This document shows positions 1-7,184 of a stretch of DNA of 8,047 bases, piece by piece. Made by a program: the position numbers and the translations under genes. Under the pieces are notes generated by a model, which saw nothing but the letters and a program-made list of their open reading frames with translations, was not told where the DNA came from and did no database searches. The first letter of the stretch is position 1. The number at the start of each line of letters is the position of its first letter. The DNA lies in assembly GCA_934296355.1 (NCBI GenBank), contig CAKRAY010000063.1, positions 1-8,047 on the forward strand. Direction: 5' to 3'. Origin of the DNA: an uncultured Clostridia bacterium. GTDB lineage: Bacteria > Bacillota > Clostridia > Christensenellales > DTU072.

Positions 1-464
1 CTCATCGCGATAAACAAGTCGCCCTCGCAAAGTTTCACGTTGGTTTTGTAAATCTTCTTCCCGCCGATATTCATTTCGATTTTCGGATAGTCGAAGTTCT
101 TTCCGTCGCGGATAAGTATCACTTGCGGATTGTCGTACTGTATTATCTCCGCTTCTTTGTTGTCCGTAATGTGGATTATCGTAAAGGTCGAATACGCCAC
201 GCCGCGCACGGAACAAACCGGCAAAGTCGCGGCAATCGTCTCTACGCAGTCTTCGATAGACAAACCTTCGGCAAGCAACGTCGAGATTATTTTGGACGTA
301 AGCGTAGAAAGTATGCTCGCCTTCACGCCGCTTCCCAAACCGTCCGCAAGCACTGCAACGGTAGAGTTCTCATCGCGTTCCACTACGTCGACGTGGTCGC
401 CGCAAAGTTGCTCCCCGGCGTGGTTTATGCTTTTATACCCTATATCGACGCATAAATCATTCAT
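1..464 (-). CDS. SpoIIE/PP2C-family serine phosphatase, N-terminal part (gene continues past the left edge)
   Basis: Translating the minus strand from the ATG at 464 gives 154 codons with no stop before the window ends, so only the N-terminal portion is present. The protein begins MNDLCVDIGYKS. It shows PP2C/SpoIIE hallmarks: an early metal-site Asp in CGDHVDVV (D23), the ADGLGSG motif (D41-G42), YSTFTII near residue 91 and the QYDNPQVILIR strand near 110-119. Family knowledge: these Mn/Mg-dependent enzymes dephosphorylate serine or threonine on partner proteins, often STAS-domain anti-anti-sigma factors. The start overlaps the hydS stop in ATGAATGA (8 bases), and an AAAGGAG site lies 10 bases upstream of the ATG, inside hydS, implying translational coupling. 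No membrane segment is seen in this part. Inference: it is the output enzyme of the hydrogenase-PAS sensor. Its substrate is not visible here. Confidence 0.88.
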   Translation of the reverse strand, partial: MNDLCVDIGYKSINHAGEQLCGDHVDVVERDENSTVAVLADGLGSGVKASILSTLTSKIISTLLAEGLSIEDCVETIAATLPVCSVRGVAYSTFTIIHITDNKEAEIIQYDNPQVILIRDGKNFDYPKIEMNIGGKKIYKTNVKLCEGDLFIAM

Positions 465-2130
465 CTATAATCGACTCCTTTAACTTGGTTAAAGCGATTT
501 TCGTTTCCGCCGCGGTTTCGCCGAGCAACGAAGCGATTTCTTGCACGATACGCATTTGCTTGTCGACGACTTTGTCGGCAATCTCTATCGTTTGACGGCT
601 TATATTCTCTTTCTTCTCTTTCTCGGTTTCTTCGTCGGTAACGTCGCGCATTATGCATATCAAAAGATGATACGTTCCGTCGTAAACAATCGTTTGCTCA
701 ACGTACTTAGAGTATTCCGCTAAGAAAACTCTGTCGTTCTTTACCGTGCGTTTCGTTTGTAAAACGTTCATAAACGGCAACGGGTCGAGAATTCTTACCA
801 CGGGCTCGCCGAGAACCATGGACGCGCTCGGTATGTTCATAATCTTTCTTGCCGAAGCGTTTATTTGCTGAACTTCGAGTTTCTCGTTAAGCACGAACAA
901 GCCGTTGGGCGTGTTGTTGACTATGCAGTCGGAAAAACTTTCCGCTTTTTCTTTAAGATACGGTAAACACATGGATATTTCCGCTTTGCCTTGTAAAATG
1001 GCGATGGCTTTTTCTCTACAAGTGTCGTATCCGCAAGAACCGCAATTCAGTTCATCCTCTTTTTTCACTTTTCCCATCTCGCGCAAAACTCTGTTGATAT
1101 CGTATTCGAGCGGCGTCTGATTTATCCTTTCTATGGGCGTGAAATGCTTCTTCAATTCTATAGAATCGGGTTGCTCTACGACAAAATCTTTACTTCCCGC
1201 ATAAGAAGCGACCGCCATATAATCTTTTACCGGAGAACGATGGTACTTTTCCATAACCGGACCGCTTACGCAACTGCCCTCGCACGCCGACATCTCGATA
1301 AAGCACTTATGCACGTTACCGTTTTCGATATCTTTAAGCGCGGCTTTCACGTTTTCCACTCCGTCGATAGCCATATAGGTGTATCCCGGTATTCTTTCCG
1401 CCATGGTCTTCAAAATTCCTCCCGTGGTCGGGAAAAATCTCGCCCTCGACTCCTCATAGTCGTCTAAGTCTTTTTCTATTTCGATATTTTTCTCTTTGAG
1501 CCACCTGGTAAGTTCTTCGTACGTAAGCACCGCGTCCACAATGTCGCCGTAGTAGTCCGCTTCGTCTTTTTTCGCCACACAGGGTCCCACGAAAACCACT
1601 TTGGCACCCTTAACGCGTCTTTTAATATCCATTGCGTGCGCTTGCATAGGCGACATGACGTCGGCTAAACACGGCAAAAGCGCCGAGTAATACTTTTGTA
1701 TAAGCAAGTTTACCGAGTGACAGCAAGAGGATATCAAAACGTCTCGCGATTCTTCTTTTAAGATTCTCTCGTATTCGGTTTTTACTATGGTCGCGCCGAC
1801 GGCGGTTTCTTCCACGTCCTTAAACCCGAGTTTAAGAAGCGCCTTACGCATGCCGTTAATTCCCGCGCCGTCGTAATTGGCGATGAACGACGGGGCAAGG
1901 CTGACGTACACCGGGTCGCCCGATTGAATAAGAACTTTCGCCTTTTCGGTTTCGTCGGTTATCTCCTTGGCGTTTTGCGGGCATACGACGAAACATTGTC
2001 CGCACAAAATACACTCGTTACCGATTATATGCGCTTGATTGCCCGAGAACCTTATGGACTTCACCGGACAATGCCTTATGCACTTATAGCAGTTTTTGCA
2101 ATTCGATTTTTTTAAGGTAAGAAATTCCAT
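457..2130 (-). CDS. hydS: Sensory (group C-type) [FeFe]-hydrogenase with PAS domain, HydS-like
   Basis: The 557-residue protein has, in order: two [4Fe-4S] ferredoxin motifs (C11, C14, C17, C21 and C40, C43, C46, C50); an [FeFe]-hydrogenase H-cluster domain (about 70-330) with L1 ISSCCHSV (C136, C137), L2 VGPCVAKKDEA (C184) and L3 IEMSACEGSCVSGP (C283, C287); a further four-cysteine Fe-S motif (C363, C366, C371, C388); a PAS domain (about 400-500); and a charged helical tail (about 500-557). The cluster cysteines are all kept, but L1 has His after CC, L2 has Gly where catalytic enzymes have Met before PC, and L3 lacks the usual GGG. Family knowledge: this layout is that of putative H2-sensing HydS enzymes rather than bulk H2 producers. 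A GGAGAG site lies 9 bases before the ATG. No signal peptide is seen, so it is cytoplasmic. It overlaps the phosphatase gene by 8 bases, its probable signalling partner. Confidence 0.92.
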   Translation of the reverse strand: MEFLTLKKSNCKNCYKCIRHCPVKSIRFSGNQAHIIGNECILCGQCFVVCPQNAKEITDETEKAKVLIQSGDPVYVSLAPSFIANYDGAGINGMRKALLKLGFKDVEETAVGATIVKTEYERILKEESRDVLISSCCHSVNLLIQKYYSALLPCLADVMSPMQAHAMDIKRRVKGAKVVFVGPCVAKKDEADYYGDIVDAVLTYEELTRWLKEKNIEIEKDLDDYEESRARFFPTTGGILKTMAERIPGYTYMAIDGVENVKAALKDIENGNVHKCFIEMSACEGSCVSGPVMEKYHRSPVKDYMAVASYAGSKDFVVEQPDSIELKKHFTPIERINQTPLEYDINRVLREMGKVKKEDELNCGSCGYDTCREKAIAILQGKAEISMCLPYLKEKAESFSDCIVNNTPNGLFVLNEKLEVQQINASARKIMNIPSASMVLGEPVVRILDPLPFMNVLQTKRTVKNDRVFLAEYSKYVEQTIVYDGTYHLLICIMRDVTDEETEKEKKENISRQTIEIADKVVDKQMRIVQEIASLLGETAAETKIALTKLKESIIDE

Positions 2131-2159
2131 TTTATCCGTCTCTCCGTATTCGCTACTTA

Positions 2160-3089
2160 TTATAAGGCAATTTTGTCGATTATTTCTCTCAATACGCGCG
2201 CGCTGTTTTTCAATTTTTCTACTTCCTCTTCGTTAAGCGGCGTGTGTATACCCGCCAAAACTCCGTCTTTTCCAACGATTTTCAACGTGCTTAAACATAC
2301 GTCGTCCACACCGTACTCGCCGTGCATAAGCGTGGAAACGGTCATAGCCGTTCTCGAATCGCGTATAATCGCGTTGCAAATATGGCTTACGGTGGAGGCG
2401 ATGGCGTAATAGGTCGCGCCTTTTCTTTGTATTATAACCGCGCCCGAACTCTTTATGTACTTTTCGATCGCCGCTTCGTCTATGGGCGTAACGCATAGCG
2501 CGTTATTGTACTCCGCGATGGGAACCTCGGCGATTTTCGATATCGACCAAGGTATAAAACTCGAATCGCCGTGTTCGCCGAACACGTAAGCGTTGATGTT
2601 TCGCGAGTCGAGTCCGCAATACTCGGTCAGTCTTGCTCTTAATCTCGCCGTATCGATAACCGTACCCGAACCGATTATATGGTTTTCGGGAATTCCCGAA
2701 AGTTTAGTAAACGTATAGGTAAGCACGTCTACCGGGTTAGAAACGATTATATAAATCGCGTTCGGCGCTTTCTTGGTTATCTCGGGAATTATCGCCTTTT
2801 GAATATTTATATTCGTGTTAATAAGGTCGAGCCTTGACTGTCCGGGTTGTCTCGCTATGCCGCTCGTTATCACGACGATATCCGAATCCTTGGCGTCCTC
2901 GTAATTGCCCGCATATACCAAACAAGGCGAGCCGTAAGCAAGACCTTGACGAATATCGAGCGCTTCGCCGAGAGCCTTCTCGCCGTTGACATCGATGATT
3001 ACTATTTCCGTTGCCATTTCTCTGCACGTTAAAGAATAGGCAATGGTCGAACCCACTCTTCCGCTTCCGATTATCGTAATTTTGCTCAT
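2160..3089 (-). CDS. NAD-dependent lactate/malate dehydrogenase family; LDH-like backbone with malate-type Arg at the specificity site
   Basis: Starting at ATG 3089 the protein has 309 residues, normal for the family. An AAAGGA site lies 5 bases upstream. An in-frame ATG at 3152 would add 21 basic residues and run into the upstream gene, so I reject it. Visible features: NAD-binding GSGRVG (8-13), D33 for NADH rather than NADPH, substrate Arg R86 in the loop GIARQPGQSRLDL, N118 in VSNPVD, D146 and R149 in IDTARLR, catalytic H173 in GEHGDS, and T226 in KGATYY. Overall the sequence resembles L-lactate dehydrogenase (GEHGDS, RKGATYYAIA), and a pipeline would probably call it ldh. However, the residue matching LDH Gln102 is Arg (R80, codon AGA), as in malate dehydrogenases. 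I therefore favour oxaloacetate/malate as substrate, without certainty. Either way it reoxidises NADH. It lies between the ferredoxins (17-base gap) and hydS (29-base gap). Confidence 0.9.
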   Translation of the reverse strand: MSKITIIGSGRVGSTIAYSLTCREMATEIVIIDVNGEKALGEALDIRQGLAYGSPCLVYAGNYEDAKDSDIVVITSGIARQPGQSRLDLINTNINIQKAIIPEITKKAPNAIYIIVSNPVDVLTYTFTKLSGIPENHIIGSGTVIDTARLRARLTEYCGLDSRNINAYVFGEHGDSSFIPWSISKIAEVPIAEYNNALCVTPIDEAAIEKYIKSSGAVIIQRKGATYYAIASTVSHICNAIIRDSRTAMTVSTLMHGEYGVDDVCLSTLKIVGKDGVLAGIHTPLNEEEVEKLKNSARVLREIIDKIAL

Positions 3090-3106
3090 TTTTATCCTTT
3101 TACGCG

Positions 3107-3370
3107 TTATTTCTTTAATTTTTCTACTTGCGGCATAACCTTTTCGTTCCAAAACTCTTTGAAGTTATCTTTGGTTATTCCCGTATACACGTCGTCGTTA
3201 ACCGTAATCGTAACGCCCACTCTGTTGCATCTACCGGTGCAAAAACTGCCGGTAAGGACGATTTCGTCTTGCAAATTATTCGCTTCCGTATACTGCTCGA
3301 GAAGCGCCACGATTTCGGGCGCTCCTTTAAGATGGCAAGAACTGCCTACGCAAACCTGTATTATTACCAT
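3107..3370 (-). CDS. Thioredoxin-like [2Fe-2S] ferredoxin (NuoE/HydC-like), second of a tandem pair
   Basis: A small protein of 87 residues with the four-cysteine pattern of the thioredoxin-like [2Fe-2S] fold: C7 and C12 in CVGSSC, C44 and C48 in FCTGRC. This is the cluster-binding core of NuoE/HydC-type subunits without their N-terminal helical extension. The start codon follows the upstream stop directly (TAAATG), and an AGGTGG site lies inside the end of the upstream gene, so translation is probably coupled. It closely resembles its neighbour (CxGSSCHxKG, a GxFCxGxC motif and a TVND segment in both), which points to tandem duplication. It differs in the residues after the last cluster cysteine (NRVGVTITV here, QQGVCVTV in the neighbour). 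Likely role: cytoplasmic one-electron carrier or accessory subunit for a hydrogenase or dehydrogenase. The partner is inferred from position only. Confidence 0.87.
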   Translation of the reverse strand: MVIIQVCVGSSCHLKGAPEIVALLEQYTEANNLQDEIVLTGSFCTGRCNRVGVTITVNDDVYTGITKDNFKEFWNEKVMPQVEKLKK

Positions 3371-3616
3371 TTACGCCACCTTGGAGAGTATTACGTCTTT
3401 GAAAAATTCTCCCACGTTTTCGGGGTTGACCGAATGAAACTCGTCGTTTACCGTCACGCAAACGCCTTGTTGACATTTTCCCATACAAAACGTGCCGCTA
3501 AGTTCTACTTCGTTTTCCAAACCGTTAACTCTGATAAGTTCTCTCAATCCTTCTACCACTTGCTTGGAACCCTTTATGTGGCAAGAACTGCCTATACAAA
3601 CTTTAATATTTATCAT
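3371..3616 (-). CDS. Thioredoxin-like [2Fe-2S] ferredoxin (NuoE/HydC-like), first of a tandem pair
   Basis: From ATG 3616 the protein has 81 residues beginning MINIKVCIGSSC. The cluster cysteines are C7, C12, C44 and C48 (CIGSSC, FCMGKC), with one extra cysteine at C53. I chose this start because GGAG lies 6 bases upstream and because both tandem copies then begin at the same distance from the first cysteine. An in-frame ATG at 3655 would add 13 residues encoded in the intergenic hairpin and lacks a ribosome site. Family knowledge: stand-alone NuoE-like domains of this kind occur beside sensory hydrogenases and SpoIIE phosphatases in Clostridia. Role as an electron carrier to or from the hydrogenase is inference. 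It is the first gene of the left-hand gene block, 82 bases after the kinase gene. Confidence 0.87.
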   Translation of the reverse strand: MINIKVCIGSSCHIKGSKQVVEGLRELIRVNGLENEVELSGTFCMGKCQQGVCVTVNDEFHSVNPENVGEFFKDVILSKVA

Positions 3617-3640
3617 TTTTTCTCCGTATTTAATATTTAT

Positions 3641-3687
3641 CGGGACGCCGCGCACGGTTCTTACGTGCGCGCGGCGTCCCGTTTTTT
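3641..3687 (+). terminator. Strong GC-rich hairpin with T tract in plus-strand orientation
   Basis: The arms CGGGACGCCGCGC (3641-3653) and GCGCGGCGTCCCG (3669-3681) pair perfectly over 13 bp. After a 2-base bulge (3667-3668) a further ACG/CGT pairs around a 7-base loop. Six T follow at 3682-3687. This is a textbook intrinsic terminator for transcripts running left to right, yet every gene here runs right to left. Read on the minus strand, the stem is preceded by six A and followed by ATAAATATTAAAT, which is not a U tract. It sits between the kinase stop (3699) and the first ferredoxin start (3616). It may stop antisense transcription, act as a weak bidirectional terminator, or be an mRNA processing or stability hairpin separating the two gene blocks. 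Confidence 0.7.
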
Positions 3688-3698
3688 ATTAAGAAATA

Positions 3699-4448
3699 TC
3701 AAACGTAGTCTACGACGTGTACCCAAGAAAGGAGGAATTCTCTCTCTTGCTTGTTGCCTTTAACCGATTGCGAAGCCGCTACGATAGGCATCCATTTCTG
3801 AACATACTGTTTAGCGGTGTCGGTCTTTTTGCAGAAGAGGTCGAGGTACTTGTCGGCGGTTTCGTTGTCGCCCGAAAGACAGAACAAAAGATACGTTCTC
3901 GCGGCGTCCGCGGAAGCGTTGCCTTGCGTGGCGTGCGCCCAGTCTATAACGTACGCTTTGCCGTCGTCGCCGATAATCACGTTAGAGGGGTTGAAATCGC
4001 CGTGGCAAAGTTTATGGTGTTTCGGCATACCGCCTAAACGCGTATGTAAATCGTATCTCGTCGTAGCGTCCAAATCGGTTTGAGAGATTTTTCTATTCAT
4101 TTTATCCCACAACTTATTGAGCAACGGGCAAGTTTTGGATTGAACTTCGATTTGAATGTCGACAAAAAGTTTTAAGTATTCGTCGAATTTATCCGGGTTC
4201 TCCGCCATAAGCGTTTCTAAGGTTTTACCTTGAATGTAATCCGAGATAATCGCCCATTTTCCGTCGATGGTGGTTACTTCTCTGATTTTCGGAATGTTAA
4301 GTCCCGTTTCTTCCACTCTCGCTTGATTAAGCGCTTCGTTAAGAATATCCGCCTTGGAAAAATCGCTGTCGAAAACTTTTACGGTGCTATCGCCGACGCG
4401 ATAAATGGTTTTATTGGGTCTTGTCGCTATAATTTCATCATATTTCAT
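3699..4448 (-). CDS. Aminoglycoside-phosphotransferase (APH)-fold kinase of unknown substrate
   Basis: The 249-residue protein has a kinase-like fold: a short N-lobe with TVKVF (candidate ATP-binding K24) and a Glu-containing helix (E38), a hinge region around WAIISDYIQGKTLE (65-78), the catalytic loop CHGDFNPSN (H149, D151, N156) and the metal-binding IDW motif (D169), followed by AHATQGNASADAARTYLL. Family knowledge: the APH/choline-kinase superfamily phosphorylates antibiotics, sugars, choline or occasionally proteins. Many clostridial genomes carry such genes with no proven resistance role. The start is supported by AGAGGTGA four bases upstream, placed right after the adhE stop (13-base gap), so it is very likely cotranscribed with adhE. 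No signal peptide or membrane segment is visible. I do not infer drug resistance. A metabolic or regulatory substrate is equally possible. Confidence 0.85.
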   Translation of the reverse strand: MKYDEIIATRPNKTIYRVGDSTVKVFDSDFSKADILNEALNQARVEETGLNIPKIREVTTIDGKWAIISDYIQGKTLETLMAENPDKFDEYLKLFVDIQIEVQSKTCPLLNKLWDKMNRKISQTDLDATTRYDLHTRLGGMPKHHKLCHGDFNPSNVIIGDDGKAYVIDWAHATQGNASADAARTYLLFCLSGDNETADKYLDLFCKKTDTAKQYVQKWMPIVAASQSVKGNKQEREFLLSWVHVVDYV

Positions 4449-4461
4449 ACGGTCACCTCTT

Positions 4462-7158
4462 TTATTTTTTATTCTTGTTCTTATAAATCACCTTTACGGC
4501 GTCATCTTCTCCGTTGCTTACTTCGTACTTGGGGAGGGGTTGTTCGATGAACTTTTTACCGTAATACGCGTTGAGATACATTTGCTTGATTTCGCTCATC
4601 AACGGATAACGCGGGTTCGCGCCGGTGCATTGGTCGTCGAACGCTTGTTCTACCATTTCGTCAAGACGCGCGAGGAAGTCCGCTTCGTCGGGTACGTAAT
4701 CTTTGATAGTCGGCTTGATTCCGACTCTCGCTTTGAGTTCGTCGATCGCCTTGATAAGGTTCTTTAACTTGGTTTCGTCGTCCGCGCCCTTGATTCCAAG
4801 GTAATCGGCTACTTCCGCGTAACGCGCCAAAGTATGCGGGTGGTCGTATTGCGGGAACGTTCCCATCTTAGCCGGAGTTTCGGAAGCGTTGAATCTCAAA
4901 ACTTCGTCTATCATAAGCGCGTTGGCTACGCCGTGCGGCAAGTGATGGAACGCGCCGAGTTTGTGCGCCATGGAGTGACATACGCCGAGGAACGCGTTAG
5001 CGAAAGCCATACCCGCCATAGTAGCGGCGTTAGCCATCTTCTCTCTCGCTTCGACGTCGGTTTGTCCGTTGTCGTACGCTCTCGGTAAGTATGCGAAAAT
5101 CGTCTTCAAACTTCTTAACGCAAGTCCGTCCGTGTAGTCGGTCGCCATCATGGACGCGATCGCTTCCAGCGCGTGAGTTACCGCGTCGATACCGCTCGCC
5201 GCGGTAAGACCCCTAGGCGCGCTCATGTGGAAGTCGGTATCGATAATCGCCATCTTCGGCAACAACTCGTAGTCCGCGAGCGGGTACTTAACGTGGGTCT
5301 TTTCGTCGGTAATTACCGCGAAGGGAGTAACTTCGCTTCCGGTGCCCGCCGAGGTGGGAACTGCGATGAAGTACGCCTTTTCTCCCATCTTCGGGAACGT
5401 ATAAACACGTTTTCGGATATCCATAAAGCGCATTGCCATATCCATAAAGTCGACTTCGGGATGTTCGTACATAACCCACATAATCTTACCGGCGTCCATA
5501 GCGGAGCCGCCGCCGAGCGCGATAATGCAATCGGGTGCGAACGCCGTCATTTGTTTCGCGCCTTCCTTAGCGCAAGCGAGCGTCGGGTCGGGCGCGACGT
5601 CAAAGAACGTCGTGTGTACGATGCCCATCGAGTCGAGTTTGTCCGTGATGGGCTTGGTGTAACCGTTGTGATATAAGAAACTGTCGGTCACTATGAAACA
5701 TCTCTTCTTGTGCATAACGTTCTTTAATTCGTCAAGCGCAACGGGTAGACAACCCTTCTTTATATATACCTTTTCGGGTGCTCTGAACCAAAGCATATTT
5801 TCTCTCCTTTCCGCTACCGTTTTTATATTGATTAAGTGTTTTACCCCTACGTTTTCCGAAACCGAGTTGCCGCCCCAACTTCCGCAACCGAGCGTGAGCG
5901 AGGGAGCGAGTTTGAAATTGTAAAGGTCGCCGATTCCGCCTTGCGAAGAGGGCGTGTTAACCAAAATACGGCAAGTCTTCATTCTGTGCGTGAATTCTTC
6001 GAGTTTCTTTTGCTCGGTAGATACGTTCAGATAAATGGAAGAGGTATGTCCGTAACCGCCGTCGGCAATCAACTGTTCGGCTTTAGCGAAAGCGTCTTGA
6101 ATGTCTTTCGCTCTGTACATAGCGAGTACGGGAGAAAGTTTTTCGTGAGCGAACTCTTCGCTTAACTCTACGCTTTCCACTTCTCCGATAAGAATCTTCG
6201 TGCCTTCGGGAACGGTAACGCCCGCGAGCGCGGCGATTTTTACCGGACGTTGTCCGACGATTTTCGCGTTCAACGCGCCGTTAATAATTATCGTTTTTCT
6301 TACTTTTTCCGTTTCTTCGGGATTGAGGAAGTAGCAACCTCTCATGGCGAATTCGTCTTTTACGAGGTCGTAAACGGAATCGAGTACGATTACCGACTGC
6401 TCGGACGCGCAAATCATACCGTTATCGAACGTTTTACTGTGTATAATCGAGTTAACCGCAAGTACGATATCGGCGGTGTCGTCGATGATTGCGGGCGTGT
6501 TGCCTGCGCCTACGCCGAGCGCGGGTTTGCCGCTGCTGTACGCCGCTTTAACCATACCGGGACCGCCGGTAGCGAGAATTATATCCGCCTCTTTCATTAT
6601 AAGATTGGTCATTTCCAGAGAGGGTATGTCTATCCAGCCGATAATGCCTTCGGGCGCGCCCGCCGCAACCGCCGCTTCGAGTACGACTTTCGCCGCCGCG
6701 ATGGTGGACTTCTTCGCTCTCGGGTGAGGGCTGATAATGATACCGTTTCTTGTCTTTAAGCAAATGAGCGTCTTAAAAATCGCCGTGGACGTGGGGTTGG
6801 TGGTAGGTATTACCGCCGCGACAAGTCCGATAGGTTCCGCTATCTTCTTAATGCCGTACGCCTTGTCCTCTTCGATTACGCCGCAAGTCTTCGTGTTACG
6901 ATACGCGTTATAGATATACTCCGCCGCGTAATGGTTTTTGATGACCTTATCTTCGACAATTCCCATTCCCGTCTCTTCGACAGCCATTTTGGCAAGGGGA
7001 ATTCTCATCTTGTCGGCAGCGCACGCCGCCGCAAAAAAGATTTTGTCGACTTGTTCTTGCGTGTAAGAAGCAAATTCCCTCTGGGCTTTTCTTACTCTGT
7101 CTATCGCTCTCTCCAAAGCCTCGACTCCGTCAACGATTTCATACGTTCTTTCTTCCAT
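4462..7158 (-). CDS. adhE: Bifunctional acetaldehyde-CoA/alcohol dehydrogenase AdhE
   Basis: The 898-residue protein is full length for AdhE (E. coli 891). It reduces acetyl-CoA to acetaldehyde and then ethanol, oxidising two NADH. The N-terminal aldehyde dehydrogenase domain (about 1-440) has GVGAGN (215-220) and the catalytic cysteine C250 in FDNGMICASEQ. The C-terminal iron-dependent alcohol dehydrogenase domain (about 455-870) has GGGSAMDAGK (549-558), PTSAGTGSEVTPFAV (601-615) and the metal ligands D658, H662, H728 and H742, each five residues beyond the E. coli positions. The last ~20 residues form a charged, lysine-rich tail. An AGGAGAG site lies 7 bases before the ATG. The gene follows rex by 26 bases with no terminator, so it is probably under the rex promoter and Rex control. 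Family knowledge: AdhE forms cytoplasmic helical filaments (spirosomes). All key residues appear intact. Confidence 0.98.
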   Translation of the reverse strand: MEERTYEIVDGVEALERAIDRVRKAQREFASYTQEQVDKIFFAAACAADKMRIPLAKMAVEETGMGIVEDKVIKNHYAAEYIYNAYRNTKTCGVIEEDKAYGIKKIAEPIGLVAAVIPTTNPTSTAIFKTLICLKTRNGIIISPHPRAKKSTIAAAKVVLEAAVAAGAPEGIIGWIDIPSLEMTNLIMKEADIILATGGPGMVKAAYSSGKPALGVGAGNTPAIIDDTADIVLAVNSIIHSKTFDNGMICASEQSVIVLDSVYDLVKDEFAMRGCYFLNPEETEKVRKTIIINGALNAKIVGQRPVKIAALAGVTVPEGTKILIGEVESVELSEEFAHEKLSPVLAMYRAKDIQDAFAKAEQLIADGGYGHTSSIYLNVSTEQKKLEEFTHRMKTCRILVNTPSSQGGIGDLYNFKLAPSLTLGCGSWGGNSVSENVGVKHLINIKTVAERRENMLWFRAPEKVYIKKGCLPVALDELKNVMHKKRCFIVTDSFLYHNGYTKPITDKLDSMGIVHTTFFDVAPDPTLACAKEGAKQMTAFAPDCIIALGGGSAMDAGKIMWVMYEHPEVDFMDMAMRFMDIRKRVYTFPKMGEKAYFIAVPTSAGTGSEVTPFAVITDEKTHVKYPLADYELLPKMAIIDTDFHMSAPRGLTAASGIDAVTHALEAIASMMATDYTDGLALRSLKTIFAYLPRAYDNGQTDVEAREKMANAATMAGMAFANAFLGVCHSMAHKLGAFHHLPHGVANALMIDEVLRFNASETPAKMGTFPQYDHPHTLARYAEVADYLGIKGADDETKLKNLIKAIDELKARVGIKPTIKDYVPDEADFLARLDEMVEQAFDDQCTGANPRYPLMSEIKQMYLNAYYGKKFIEQPLPKYEVSNGEDDAVKVIYKNKNKK

Positions 7159-7184
7159 AAGATAACTCTCCTACTTTTTTATTT

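Noticed and set aside
199..211. 13-base match ACGCCGCGCACGG shared with the hairpin at 3645-3657
   Set aside because: One such match is expected by chance among GC-rich stretches in 8 kb, and the flanks differ. It is not a repeat family.
3090..3152. Upstream ATG extending the dehydrogenase by 21 residues
   Set aside because: The extension is basic, overlaps the ferredoxin gene and is not part of the family. The ATG at 3089 has a ribosome site and begins right at the NAD-binding strand.
3617..3655. Upstream ATG extending the first ferredoxin by 13 residues
   Set aside because: It would be encoded by the hairpin arm, has no ribosome site, and breaks the length match with the tandem copy. GGAG is placed correctly for ATG 3616.
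3128..3763. Long plus-strand open frame (211 codons) opposite the ferredoxin and kinase genes
   Set aside because: It crosses three well-supported minus-strand genes and the hairpin, its product is rich in Arg, His and Tyr with no recognisable domain, and it has no good ribosome site. It is a by-product of the coding frames opposite.
3699..4448. Antibiotic resistance gene
   Set aside because: The APH fold alone does not show resistance. The location in an adhE operon and lack of mobile-element signs argue for a housekeeping or regulatory role.
5173..5676. Plus-strand open frame opposite adhE (and similar ones at 6250-6759 and 4405-4767)
   Set aside because: AdhE is full length and conserved on the other strand. 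The plus-strand products have no motifs and an odd, Arg/Val-rich composition typical of antisense frames.
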